From assembly GCA_017995495.1 (NCBI GenBank), contig JAGOIS010000048.1, positions 1-9,468 of the forward strand: 9,468 nucleotides of DNA, read 5' to 3'. The stretch comes from Candidatus Cloacimonadota bacterium (GTDB lineage: Bacteria; Cloacimonadota; Cloacimonadia; Cloacimonadales; Cloacimonadaceae). The number at the start of each line of letters is the position of its first letter. The first letter of the stretch is position 1. The notes under the pieces are model-generated. The model was not told the origin of the DNA. It ran no database searches and saw only the letters and a program-made list of their open reading frames with translations. The position numbers and the translations under genes were made by a program. Shown in pieces: positions 1 to 5,390 of the stretch.

Positions 1-1
1 C

Positions 2-151
2 GCCAGCGGGGCGCAGGGCTACCGGATCTATGAAGCGGCCGATCCCCAGTCCTTTGGCGCGGCGCCCCTGGCTGAGGTGGGGGGCGGAGTTTTCAGCCAT
101 GCGGTCCCGGCGGGGGAGAGAAAATTCTTCCGGGTGACGGCGGTTTATTAG
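2..151 (+). CDS. C-terminal fragment of a probable secreted protein with an Fn3-like end domain
   Basis: An open frame enters from the left edge and ends at TAG 149-151, giving the last 49 residues of a larger protein. The visible part reads as the final beta strands of a fibronectin-III-like module: a GYRIYEAADP strand and turn early on, a strand around GGGVFSHAVPAG, and a closing KFFRVTAVY. Tails of this form are common at the ends of secreted or cell-surface proteins of FCB bacteria, where a C-terminal Ig/Fn3 fold often follows the functional domain. That domain lies outside the window, so the function cannot be named. The frame is followed by a GC-rich terminator. Codon use is very GC-rich, like the neighbours. 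The coding call is fairly safe because composition and fold pattern agree; the secreted location is inferred from the domain type only. Confidence 0.6.
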   Translation, partial: ASGAQGYRIYEAADPQSFGAAPLAEVGGGVFSHAVPAGERKFFRVTAVY

Positions 152-220
152 GTGAAGGTGGTCCGGGGGCAGGATAACGAGGGCTGGAACGCATTATGAG
201 AGGGTTCGGGCTTGATCCAC

Positions 221-277
221 CCACCGGCCGCGTCAGCCCTTGGGGCGGAGCCTTGGCAGGGGCGGTGGCTTTTTTTT
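221..277 (+). terminator. GC-rich intrinsic terminator of the upstream gene
   Basis: A CCACCGGCC arm (221-229) can pair with GGGGCGGTGG (259-268) with one G-G mismatch, and a run of eight T follows (270-277). The intervening sequence is itself GC-rich and can form a small GCCC-TTG-GGGC hairpin. GGGGCGG occurs twice (242-248 and 259-265), so alternative pairings are possible. It lies about 70 bases after the stop of the upstream gene and just before the HU promoter, so it probably insulates the two units. Confidence 0.6.
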
Positions 278-278
278 C

Positions 279-306
279 TTGACACAAACCTAAGCTTATA
301 ATTTTG
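279..306 (+). promoter_or_regulatory. Probable promoter of the HU unit
   Basis: TTGACA (279-284) is a perfect sigma-70 -35 hexamer, and TATAAT (297-302) is a perfect -10 hexamer, but only 12 bases separate them instead of about 17. The same stretch also reads as a Bacteroidota-type promoter: TAATTTTG (299-306) fits the TAnnTTTG -7 element, and CTTG (278-281) lies 17 bases upstream where the -33 TTTG element is expected. The region is locally AT-rich against a GC-rich background. It sits 66 bases ahead of the HU start codon. The exact recognition mode is inferred. Confidence 0.55.
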
Positions 307-360
307 AGTATCTTATTGAACATTGAACCCACGCTTGAAGCAATTAAGAACAGATCATAA

Positions 361-365
361 AGGAG
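361..365 (+). promoter_or_regulatory. Shine-Dalgarno sequence of the HU gene
   Basis: AGGAG lies six bases before ATG 372 and is preceded by AA, giving AAAGGAG. It is a near-perfect match to the 16S anti-SD. It fixes the HU start and indicates that this organism uses SD-directed initiation at least for abundant proteins. Confidence 0.8.
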
Positions 366-371
366 AGAAAC

Positions 372-662
372 ATGACAAAAGCTGATTTGGTGAAAGTGAT
401 CTCTGAAAATACCGGCATCATCCGCAAGGACGTCGCCGTGGTGGTTGACTCCCTGCTGCAGTCGATCAAGGACAGCCTGGGGAAAGGCCATCACATCGAG
501 ATCCGTGGTTTTGGCACCTTCCGTCTCAAAACCCGCAAACCCCGCATGGGCCGCAATCCCAAGACCGAAGAGAAAGTTCCGGTGCCGGCCAGGACCGTGC
601 CCACCTTCAAGTTTTCCCGGGAATTCAAGACCTCGGTCATCGATCTCAACGTTAAAGAGTAG
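372..662 (+). CDS. HU/IHF-family DNA-binding protein
   Basis: This 96-residue protein is a histone-like nucleoid protein that binds and bends DNA as a dimer. Residues 1-40 form the two-helix dimerisation part, beginning MTKADLVKVI as is typical of the family. The signature strand IRGFGTF is at 44-50. The DNA-binding beta arm spans about 53-78 and carries the RNPKT tip (61-65), whose proline (P63) intercalates into the minor groove in HU and IHF. The closing FKFSREFK segment is also canonical. Length is slightly above the usual 90 because of a short acidic-ended tail. The start is fixed by a strong SD. It heads a two-gene unit, with a small basic ORF 11 bases downstream and a terminator after that. 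HU and IHF subunits cannot be told apart from this sequence, so no symbol is given. Confidence 0.95.
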   Translation: MTKADLVKVISENTGIIRKDVAVVVDSLLQSIKDSLGKGHHIEIRGFGTFRLKTRKPRMGRNPKTEEKVPVPARTVPTFKFSREFKTSVIDLNVKE

Positions 663-673
663 AGAGAGACGCC

Positions 674-763
674 ATGCCTTGCGGAAAGAAGAAAAAGAGA
701 CATAAAATCGCCACCCACAAGCGGAAAAAACGCCTGCGCAAGAATCGCCATAAAAAGAAATGA
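674..763 (+). CDS. 29-residue COX24/AURKAIP1-like (bS22-type) basic protein
   Basis: ATG 674 to TGA 761-763 encodes a 29-residue protein that is more than half Lys or Arg. It starts MPCGKKKKRHK and ends RLRKNRHKKK, with THKRKKR between. The pattern of a basic N-end, an HK pair and a KKR-x-R-K-x-R block matches the COX24_C/AURKAIP1 motif of mitochondrial small-subunit proteins and of mycobacterial bS22. From memory, very similar ORFs starting MPSGKK occur across Bacteroidota. The likely role is a ribosomal-subunit accessory protein that packs against rRNA. GAGAG precedes the ATG as a weak SD. It begins 11 bases after the HU stop and is followed within six bases by a terminator, so it is co-transcribed with HU. 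At this size annotation pipelines often miss it. The family call is by pattern, without a search. Confidence 0.75.
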   Translation: MPCGKKKKRHKIATHKRKKRLRKNRHKKK

Positions 764-768
764 ATTAC

Positions 769-793
769 AGCCACCCTTCCGGGTGGCTTTTTT
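769..793 (+). terminator. Intrinsic terminator of the HU / small-protein unit
   Basis: AGCCACCC (769-776), a TTCC loop (777-780) and GGGTGGCT (781-788) form a perfect eight-pair stem, with a run of six T at 788-793. It starts six bases after the stop of the small basic ORF. The next plus-strand gene begins only ten bases after the T-run. Confidence 0.9.
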
Positions 794-802
794 GGCCTTG
801 CC

Positions 803-1981
803 ATGAACCTCGACCGCGAAGACCACGAGCTCCAGCTCCGCCAGATGATCCGCGCCACATTGGCGGCCACCCTGGACGGGGAGTTCTCCACCCACACGGA
901 TTTTCCCTATTTCTCCACCCGGAACTCTTACGACATGTTCACAGAGATTGACGGCCTGCCGCTCTTTCCGGAGCGATTCCCCGAGGTCTTTTCGCGGTGG
1001 GCCGGCCTTGAGGCGGGAAAACAGATCGGCCGGGAGGACATCCTGGTGCTGGACCTGGAGACCACGGGACTGGGGCGCGGCCAGACCCTGGCCTTCATGA
1101 TCGGGCTGGGATATTATGAGGACGGGCGTTACGTGGTGGAGCAGCTCTTTCTGCCGGAGCCGGAGGCGGAGGCGAACTCTTTCGATCGCCTGATCGAGCT
1201 GGTGTCCGAGAAATCGGTACTGATCACCTTCAACGGCAAGACCTTCGACGTTCCCATCCTGGAATCCCGCCTGCTCTACCACCACATCTGGCTGGACCTG
1301 CGCTCCCTGACCCACATCGACCTGCTCCACATCGCCAGAAGGCTCTGGAAAAACAAGATCCCCTCCTGCGCCTTGGAAACGATCGAATTCTACATCCTGG
1401 GCCACATCCGGGAAAAGGAACTCGACATCGAGGGGGGGCTGATCCCCCAGACCTATTTCCAGTACCTGATCAACGGCGACGCGGAGCTGATGCGCCGGGT
1501 GTTCCTGCACAACCAGCTGGACGTTTTACACACCGCCGCGCTCTTCACCCTCATCTGCGACCTGGCCGGTTATCCGCAGGAGCAGGGATTTAACCAGCGC
1601 ATCGATTATCACGCCCTGGCCAGGCTCTATCTCAGCCAGGGAGACCGGGAGACAGCCCGCGCCATCCTCACCGATCTGCTGGCCCAAAACATCCTCTCGG
1701 GTGACATCGCCTGCGAACTTGGCCTGATCAATAAACAGGAGGGCGATGCCGAGGCCGCGGCCAGCTGTTTCGCCCTGGCCTCCTCGCTGGGGCATCCCGG
1801 GGGAAGGCTGGAACAGGCCAAACTCCTGGAAAAGCGCAAGGAATACGGGGAGGCCCTGGATCTTTCCGAAAAACTCCTGCACTGGCACCTGGGGCTGCCC
1901 CGGATCAATGCCAGGCAGGTGGGGGAACTGGAAAAGCGGATCCTGCGGCTGCGGAGGAAACTGGGGATAATGGGTTTTTGA
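803..1981 (+). CDS. yprB: YprB/MrfB-like DEDD-family exonuclease with TPR-like C-terminus
   Basis: This 392-residue protein carries an RNase H-like 3'-5' exonuclease domain (RNase_H_2 type) at about residues 78-256. The metal-binding acidic residues are visible: D84 and E86 in DLETTG, D149 in NGKTFD, and D240 in HNQLD. Residues 268-360 hold about three TPR-like helical repeats. This layout and length match Bacillus YprB (MrfB, about 413 residues), which acts with the helicase YprA/MrfA in mitomycin-lesion repair. By analogy it trims DNA in a repair pathway; no helicase is seen in this window, so the partner is unknown. No SD precedes ATG 803, the frame is closed upstream by TGA 761-763, and the gene begins just after a terminator. 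ATG 845 (residue 15) is a possible later start. The 3' side has no clear terminator. Confidence 0.85.
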   Translation: MNLDREDHELQLRQMIRATLAATLDGEFSTHTDFPYFSTRNSYDMFTEIDGLPLFPERFPEVFSRWAGLEAGKQIGREDILVLDLETTGLGRGQTLAFMIGLGYYEDGRYVVEQLFLPEPEAEANSFDRLIELVSEKSVLITFNGKTFDVPILESRLLYHHIWLDLRSLTHIDLLHIARRLWKNKIPSCALETIEFYILGHIREKELDIEGGLIPQTYFQYLINGDAELMRRVFLHNQLDVLHTAALFTLICDLAGYPQEQGFNQRIDYHALARLYLSQGDRETARAILTDLLAQNILSGDIACELGLINKQEGDAEAAASCFALASSLGHPGGRLEQAKLLEKRKEYGEALDLSEKLLHWHLGLPRINARQVGELEKRILRLRRKLGIMGF

Positions 1982-2230
1982 CGGTCCTCTCGCTCGGAAA
2001 CAGCGAAAATGTCTTGAAACCACAGAGGACACAGATTACAAGCAGAGCAAGAGTAGAGATTTTATAAAAACAGAGGGGCAGAGGTGCAGGGAACCGCGAG
2101 ATTGGGAAAATCAGGATAATCCGCGGGAAAAGAATGGGAGCCGAAAACACAGGGGGCGTGGAAGGATTTAACCTCGAGGCTGGGATCGCTGTCCATAGTG
2201 ATCCGGTCCACGTATCTCACTAATTGAGAG
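1982..2230. other. Intergenic stretch between convergent genes, CAGAG-rich, no gene seen
   Basis: This non-coding stretch has a composition unlike the flanking genes. CAGAG occurs four times between 2023 and 2083, within purine-rich runs that begin ACCACAGAGGACACAGATTA. A weak hairpin, TCGCT/AGCGA (1990-2006), follows the exonuclease stop but has no T-run. On the minus strand a 60-codon open frame crosses 2062-2244, but it starts over the operon terminator, lacks an SD and has no recognisable fold, so I do not call it a gene. CACAGAG-type sequence resembles dispersed non-coding repeats I have seen in other environmental genomes; this is recollection, not a search result. Confidence 0.5.
2183..2204 (+). 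other. Eight-pair hairpin of unknown role
   Basis: GGATCGCT (2183-2190) and AGTGATCC (2197-2204) pair across the six-base loop GTCCAT with a single G-U wobble. In RNA the wobble favours the plus strand; the minus-strand version would have an A-C mismatch. No T-run follows, so it is not an intrinsic terminator. An eight-base palindrome, CCTCGAGG (2172-2179), lies just upstream. Confidence 0.4.
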
Positions 2231-2260
2231 AAAAAAAGCGCCACTATCCAAGCAGCGCTT
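2231..2260 (-). terminator. Intrinsic terminator of the minus-strand operon
   Basis: Read on the minus strand, AGCGCTGC (2259-2252) pairs with GTGGCGCT (2244-2237) across a seven-base loop, including two G-U wobbles, and an extra A-T pair can form at 2260. A T-run follows (A2231-A2237 on the plus strand). It lies about 37 bases beyond the stop of the NfeD gene, the last gene of the operon. The plus strand lacks a T-run here, so it serves only minus-strand transcripts. Confidence 0.85.
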
Positions 2261-2296
2261 CCATAATATTGGGCGGGGTGGATTAAGGCCGGCCGG

Positions 2297-2743
2297 TCAG
2301 TCCTTTGGTTCCACGATCAGTTTGTTGCCGTCGATACCGGTCACGACCACGCGGGCATTCTCTTCCAGGGGCTGTTTTTGGGCAGAAACGGCCACCCATT
2401 CCTCACCACCGATCTTCACGTAACCCCTTCCCTCGGCGGGAATGGCTTTGGTGACACGCCCCATCTGTCCCTTGAGGGCATAGACGTTGGTCTCGCTGTC
2501 GGCGTTGCGCAGCACCTTTTTTCCCACCTTGCGGGTGAAGAGAAAGGCGATGAAGCTGATCACCGCGAAAATGATTATCTGCAGCGGAATGTTGCCCCCC
2601 ACCAGATGGAGGAGGCTGAGCAGCCCGGTGGCGATGGCCCCGATCCCCAGGGCGATGAAAAAGAAGGCGGGATCAAAGATCTCGATGATCACAAATATGA
2701 TCCCGAGGATGATCCAGACATGCCAGGCTTGAATGGCGATCAT
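2297..2743 (-). CDS. Short NfeD-family membrane protein
   Basis: This 148-residue protein has three predicted membrane segments (about 6-22, 26-47 and 53-70) followed by a soluble OB-fold domain (about 90-146). The OB fold shows the NfeD pattern: KGQMGRV, then GRGYVKIGGEEWVAVS, then VVVTGIDGNKLIVEP. Short NfeD proteins lack the ClpP-like protease domain of the long form and usually pair with an SPFH/stomatin-family protein in membrane microdomains. No SPFH gene is adjacent here. I chose ATG 2743 because GGGGGA lies five bases ahead of it; an in-frame TTG at 2755 would add four residues. It follows the DUF4349-like gene by 15 bases and is the last gene before the terminator. The family call is firm; its role here is inferred. 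Confidence 0.88.
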   Translation of the reverse strand: MIAIQAWHVWIILGIIFVIIEIFDPAFFFIALGIGAIATGLLSLLHLVGGNIPLQIIIFAVISFIAFLFTRKVGKKVLRNADSETNVYALKGQMGRVTKAIPAEGRGYVKIGGEEWVAVSAQKQPLEENARVVVTGIDGNKLIVEPKD

Positions 2744-2748
2744 TGGTT

Positions 2749-2753
2749 CCCCC
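2749..2753 (-). promoter_or_regulatory. Shine-Dalgarno-like site that decides the NfeD start
   Basis: On the minus strand GGGGG followed by AACCA and ATG gives a purine-rich site five bases before ATG 2743. The alternative TTG at 2755 overlaps this site and has no comparable SD of its own, which favours the shorter protein. Confidence 0.55.
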
Positions 2754-2758
2754 AATTC

Positions 2759-3688
2759 TTAATTGCTTTCCTCATCCCCACCTTCATCGGCATCATCACC
2801 GCTGACGTGGCGCTTGCCGTGTTTGTCCTTGTAGATGCGTTTCACCTTACGCTTGCTGCCGCCATAGCCGTAGCGGGAATAGTAGCGGTTGGCATAGTTG
2901 CCGTAGCCATATTGGTAGCCGCCACCCAGGTTGCTGGCGTTGAACCCTTTCACGCCCATCATGGAGAGCAGATACATGATCAGCTTGGTGCCGTAATAGG
3001 CCAGAACCACGGCTACAAAAAGCACCAGCAGCGCGATGAAGAAGGTGAAGATGAAGAAACGGACCGTGGAGATGCTGTTGCCGCCCATGGTTGGCACCAT
3101 CTGCACGTAAAGCAGAGTGGTGTTGGACTGTCGGAGCACGTTCACCCGGTTTTCCTGTTCCCGGATCTGACCGATGAGAAATTCCTTCCTGTCGCCGAGG
3201 TTGCCGTAGGTCTGCCCGAGGGCTTCCAGTTCAGCCAATTCCCTGCGTTTGGAGGACAGGATCTCCTCCTCCGTGGCCAGTGACTTGACCACCAACGCGG
3301 AATCCACGATCTCCTTGTGCCCTTCGATGGTTCCGAGCGCGTTGAACTTGTTCATAAGTTCCGGCAGGCGCTGCGCCTCGATCTTGAAGATATAGGCCCC
3401 ATGGCTGCTTTCCCGGGATTTCAGCAGAGGTTTTTCCAGGGAATAGCCGTTGACGATGCCGTTCATTTCTTTCAGGGCATTGCCCATGTTCAAGCTGCTG
3501 ACCCTCATCTGGGCTTTGTTCAGGGACTTGTAATCCGTGAACGTACGGCTGGATTCCTTGAACATCTCCGTGTAATTCGGGGCCTTTTCTTTTTGCTTCA
3601 GAGCCGTGAAACCAGAATATGCCAAAGCGAGGAAGATCACAAAGATCGCCACCGCCCTCAGTCTCCGTTTGGGTATTTTTGACATCAT
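2759..3688 (-). CDS. DUF4349-like membrane protein
   Basis: This 309-residue protein has an N-terminal membrane segment or signal anchor (about 12-29), an extracytoplasmic domain (about 50-200) and a second membrane segment (about 209-231, possibly to 243). The domain follows the DUF4349 layout: a strand GAYIFKIEAQRLPELMNKF, the turn ALGTIEGHKEIVDSA, a helical coiled-coil stretch (about 138-187) and a closing strand TLLYVQMVP. After the second membrane segment come a Gly/Tyr-rich stretch (about 255-277), a Lys/Arg-rich block (278-294) and an acidic end (298-308). DUF4349 proteins have no settled biochemical role. Two ATGs are available, 3688 and 3685; GAGG lies five bases before the second, so the true start may be one residue in. 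It begins four bases after the recN stop and precedes the NfeD gene, suggesting a shared membrane function. The family call is by pattern. Confidence 0.7.
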   Translation of the reverse strand: MMSKIPKRRLRAVAIFVIFLALAYSGFTALKQKEKAPNYTEMFKESSRTFTDYKSLNKAQMRVSSLNMGNALKEMNGIVNGYSLEKPLLKSRESSHGAYIFKIEAQRLPELMNKFNALGTIEGHKEIVDSALVVKSLATEEEILSSKRRELAELEALGQTYGNLGDRKEFLIGQIREQENRVNVLRQSNTTLLYVQMVPTMGGNSISTVRFFIFTFFIALLVLFVAVVLAYYGTKLIMYLLSMMGVKGFNASNLGGGYQYGYGNYANRYYSRYGYGGSKRKVKRIYKDKHGKRHVSGDDADEGGDEESN

Positions 3689-3692
3689 AACC

Positions 3693-5390
3693 TCATGTCT
3701 TGTATTTCGTTATCAGTTCCCGGGCATGCTCCAGCGAAACATCCGAGATGTTTCCCGCCAGCATGCGGGCCAATTCTTCCAATCTCTGCTCCGCCTGCAG
3801 CGGAACCATTTTAATGACCGTCTTGTGCCTGCCGGGTTCTTTTTGCAGGGCTATCTGCTGGTCGGCCATGGCGGCGATCTGGGCCAGATGCGTGATGCAG
3901 ATGATGCGGTGCCGCCGCGCCAGCTGGAAAATGAACTGGGCGACGCGTTCAGCCGTCTTGCCGCCAATGCCTGCGTCGATCTCGTCCAGGATCATCAACT
4001 TCTCCTCGATTCGCCCGGACAGCACCTTTTTGATGGCGAGCAGTATTCTGGAAAGCTCACCGCCGGATGCCACCGCGGACAGGGGTTTAAGCTGGCTGCC
4101 CCGGTTCGCGCTGAAAAAAAACTGGCAGTCATCCTGACCCTGCTCTGTGCAGGAATCAAGATATTCTTGCATTATGATTTTCCCATCTGTTTTTTTGTCA
4201 ATACTTATTTTGAAGCGGGCATCCGGGATGGACAGCAAGCTGATGCTTGCCCTCAGTTCATCGCAGAGCTTTTCCGCGGCCTGGACGCGGGTGGCGCTGA
4301 GCTGGTCGCCGAGAGCCCGCAGCGCCTCAAAGTCCCTGCCGATGCGGTCTTCCAGTTCGCCGATGCGCCCGCTCAGATCGGCATAGGCATTGATCTGCGC
4401 CTCGCGCCGGGAGAAGAGATCCAGCAACTCGCCGATGTTCTGCGCCATGTGTTTGTGCAGCAGGCTGTTGATGAGGTCCAGGCGTTCGCTGATGGCCTCC
4501 AGCCGGGCGGGGTCCTGGTTCAGTTCCGCGGTGAGGTCGCCCAGGGCGAAAGCGTTGTCTGAGATCAGTTCCAGGCATTCGCGCAGGCCCTGTTCGATGG
4601 CGGCCAGGCGGGGATTGAGGTGGGCAAAGTGGCCTATGGCTGCGAGGCTGGCGGCCAGGCGGCTGTGGACGCTGGTTTCGCTTTCATAGAGGTCAAAGGC
4701 AGCGGTCGCGGCTGTCTCGGCGATCTCCCGGGCGTGGCTGAGCAGGTCGAATTCCTGCTGGAGAGAGCTGTCCTCACCCGCGTGGAGGGCCGCCTTTTCC
4801 AGTTCCTCATACTGGTAGTGGTAGAGCTCCCGCAGCTGGCTTTCCTGCTCCGCCTGGGTTTTGAGCGCTTCCAGCTGTTTCAGGTTGCTCCGCAATTCCC
4901 GGTATTGGGCGGCAAACTTTCCCGCCAGTTCTTCATTTTGGGCATGGAGGTCCAGCAGTTTCAGCTGGTAGGATGCCTGCAGCAGGCGCTGTTGGTCGCG
5001 CTGATGGTGAAAATCGATCATCAGGGGCTTGAGTTCCTTCAGCAGCGAGGCCGCCACCCTGCGTCCATTGAGGAAATAGGTGGATTTCCCCGCCACGCTC
5101 ACCTCGCGGGCGAGGGTTAGCTCGGTGTCCGGCGGGTGGCCTTGTTCGCTCAGGAAATCGCGCACCTCCCGGTTTCCGGCCAGGTCGAAGCTGGCTTCCA
5201 GAAAGATGGGCTGGCCGGGTTCGAAGGGCTCCAGGGCGGGCGCCGGATCGCCGAAGATCAGGGCCACCGCTCCCACCAGGATGGATTTTCCCGCCCCTGT
5301 CTCTCCGCTCAGAACTGTCATTCCGGGGCCGAAGGCGAGGCGCTGGTCGGACACGAAGAGGTAGTTGCGGATATGGATCTCGGTAAGCAT
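3693..5390 (-). CDS. recN: DNA repair protein RecN
   Basis: This 565-residue SMC-like ATPase takes part in recombinational repair of double-strand breaks, where RecN holds or aligns broken DNA ends. The N-terminal head carries Walker A GETGAGKS (29-36). The middle (about 150-385) is mostly helical coiled coil. The C-terminal head has the ABC signature ASGGELSR (441-448), Walker B LMILDEID (465-472) and an H-loop histidine in THLAQ (H501). Length matches the family (about 550-570). One departure is the motif after the first head strands, usually HGQHxHQ, which here reads HHQRDQQ (128-134). ATG 5390 directly follows the nadK stop with no gap, so translational coupling is likely; the SD is weak. 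The nadK-recN order is common in bacteria. In many species recN is LexA-controlled, but its promoter region here is inside nadK and shows no operator. Confidence 0.97.
   Translation of the reverse strand: MLTEIHIRNYLFVSDQRLAFGPGMTVLSGETGAGKSILVGAVALIFGDPAPALEPFEPGQPIFLEASFDLAGNREVRDFLSEQGHPPDTELTLAREVSVAGKSTYFLNGRRVAASLLKELKPLMIDFHHQRDQQRLLQASYQLKLLDLHAQNEELAGKFAAQYRELRSNLKQLEALKTQAEQESQLRELYHYQYEELEKAALHAGEDSSLQQEFDLLSHAREIAETAATAAFDLYESETSVHSRLAASLAAIGHFAHLNPRLAAIEQGLRECLELISDNAFALGDLTAELNQDPARLEAISERLDLINSLLHKHMAQNIGELLDLFSRREAQINAYADLSGRIGELEDRIGRDFEALRALGDQLSATRVQAAEKLCDELRASISLLSIPDARFKISIDKKTDGKIIMQEYLDSCTEQGQDDCQFFFSANRGSQLKPLSAVASGGELSRILLAIKKVLSGRIEEKLMILDEIDAGIGGKTAERVAQFIFQLARRHRIICITHLAQIAAMADQQIALQKEPGRHKTVIKMVPLQAEQRLEELARMLAGNISDVSLEHARELITKYKT

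Noticed and set aside
760..951. Plus-strand frame starting ATGA at the small-protein stop
   Set aside because: The 4-base overlap looks like translational coupling, but the frame runs through the terminator hairpin and is Pro/Arg/His-rich in a frame overlapped by the exonuclease gene.
491..1510. Long minus-strand open frame (about 339 codons) opposite HU and the exonuclease gene
   Set aside because: It is antisense to two well-supported genes, shows no recognisable family pattern and is explained by the GC-rich third positions of the opposite strand.
1990..2006. TCGCT/AGCGA hairpin after the exonuclease stop, considered as its terminator
   Set aside because: The stem is only five pairs and no T-run follows.
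2023..2083. CAGAG copies considered as a CRISPR or iteron array
   Set aside because: Spacings are irregular (20, 28 and 8 bases), the units are only five bases and there are no constant-length spacers.
2062..2244. Sixty-codon minus-strand frame in the intergenic region
   Set aside because: It starts within the operon terminator, has no SD and shows no family features. It runs through the CAGAG-rich block, which looks non-coding.
2287..2296. GGCCGGCCGG palindromic run just after the NfeD stop
   Set aside because: It is a short GC palindrome with no T-run and no pairing partner; the real terminator is at 2231-2260.
2378..3283. Plus-strand open frame of about 301 codons
   Set aside because: It lies opposite the NfeD and DUF4349-like genes, whose membrane segments and domain patterns are clear. 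The plus-strand product is His/Asp/Glu-rich with no fold pattern, as expected for a shadow frame.
3606..4562. Plus-strand open frame of about 318 codons
   Set aside because: It is antisense to recN, whose ATPase motifs are intact throughout. No SD or promoter was seen.
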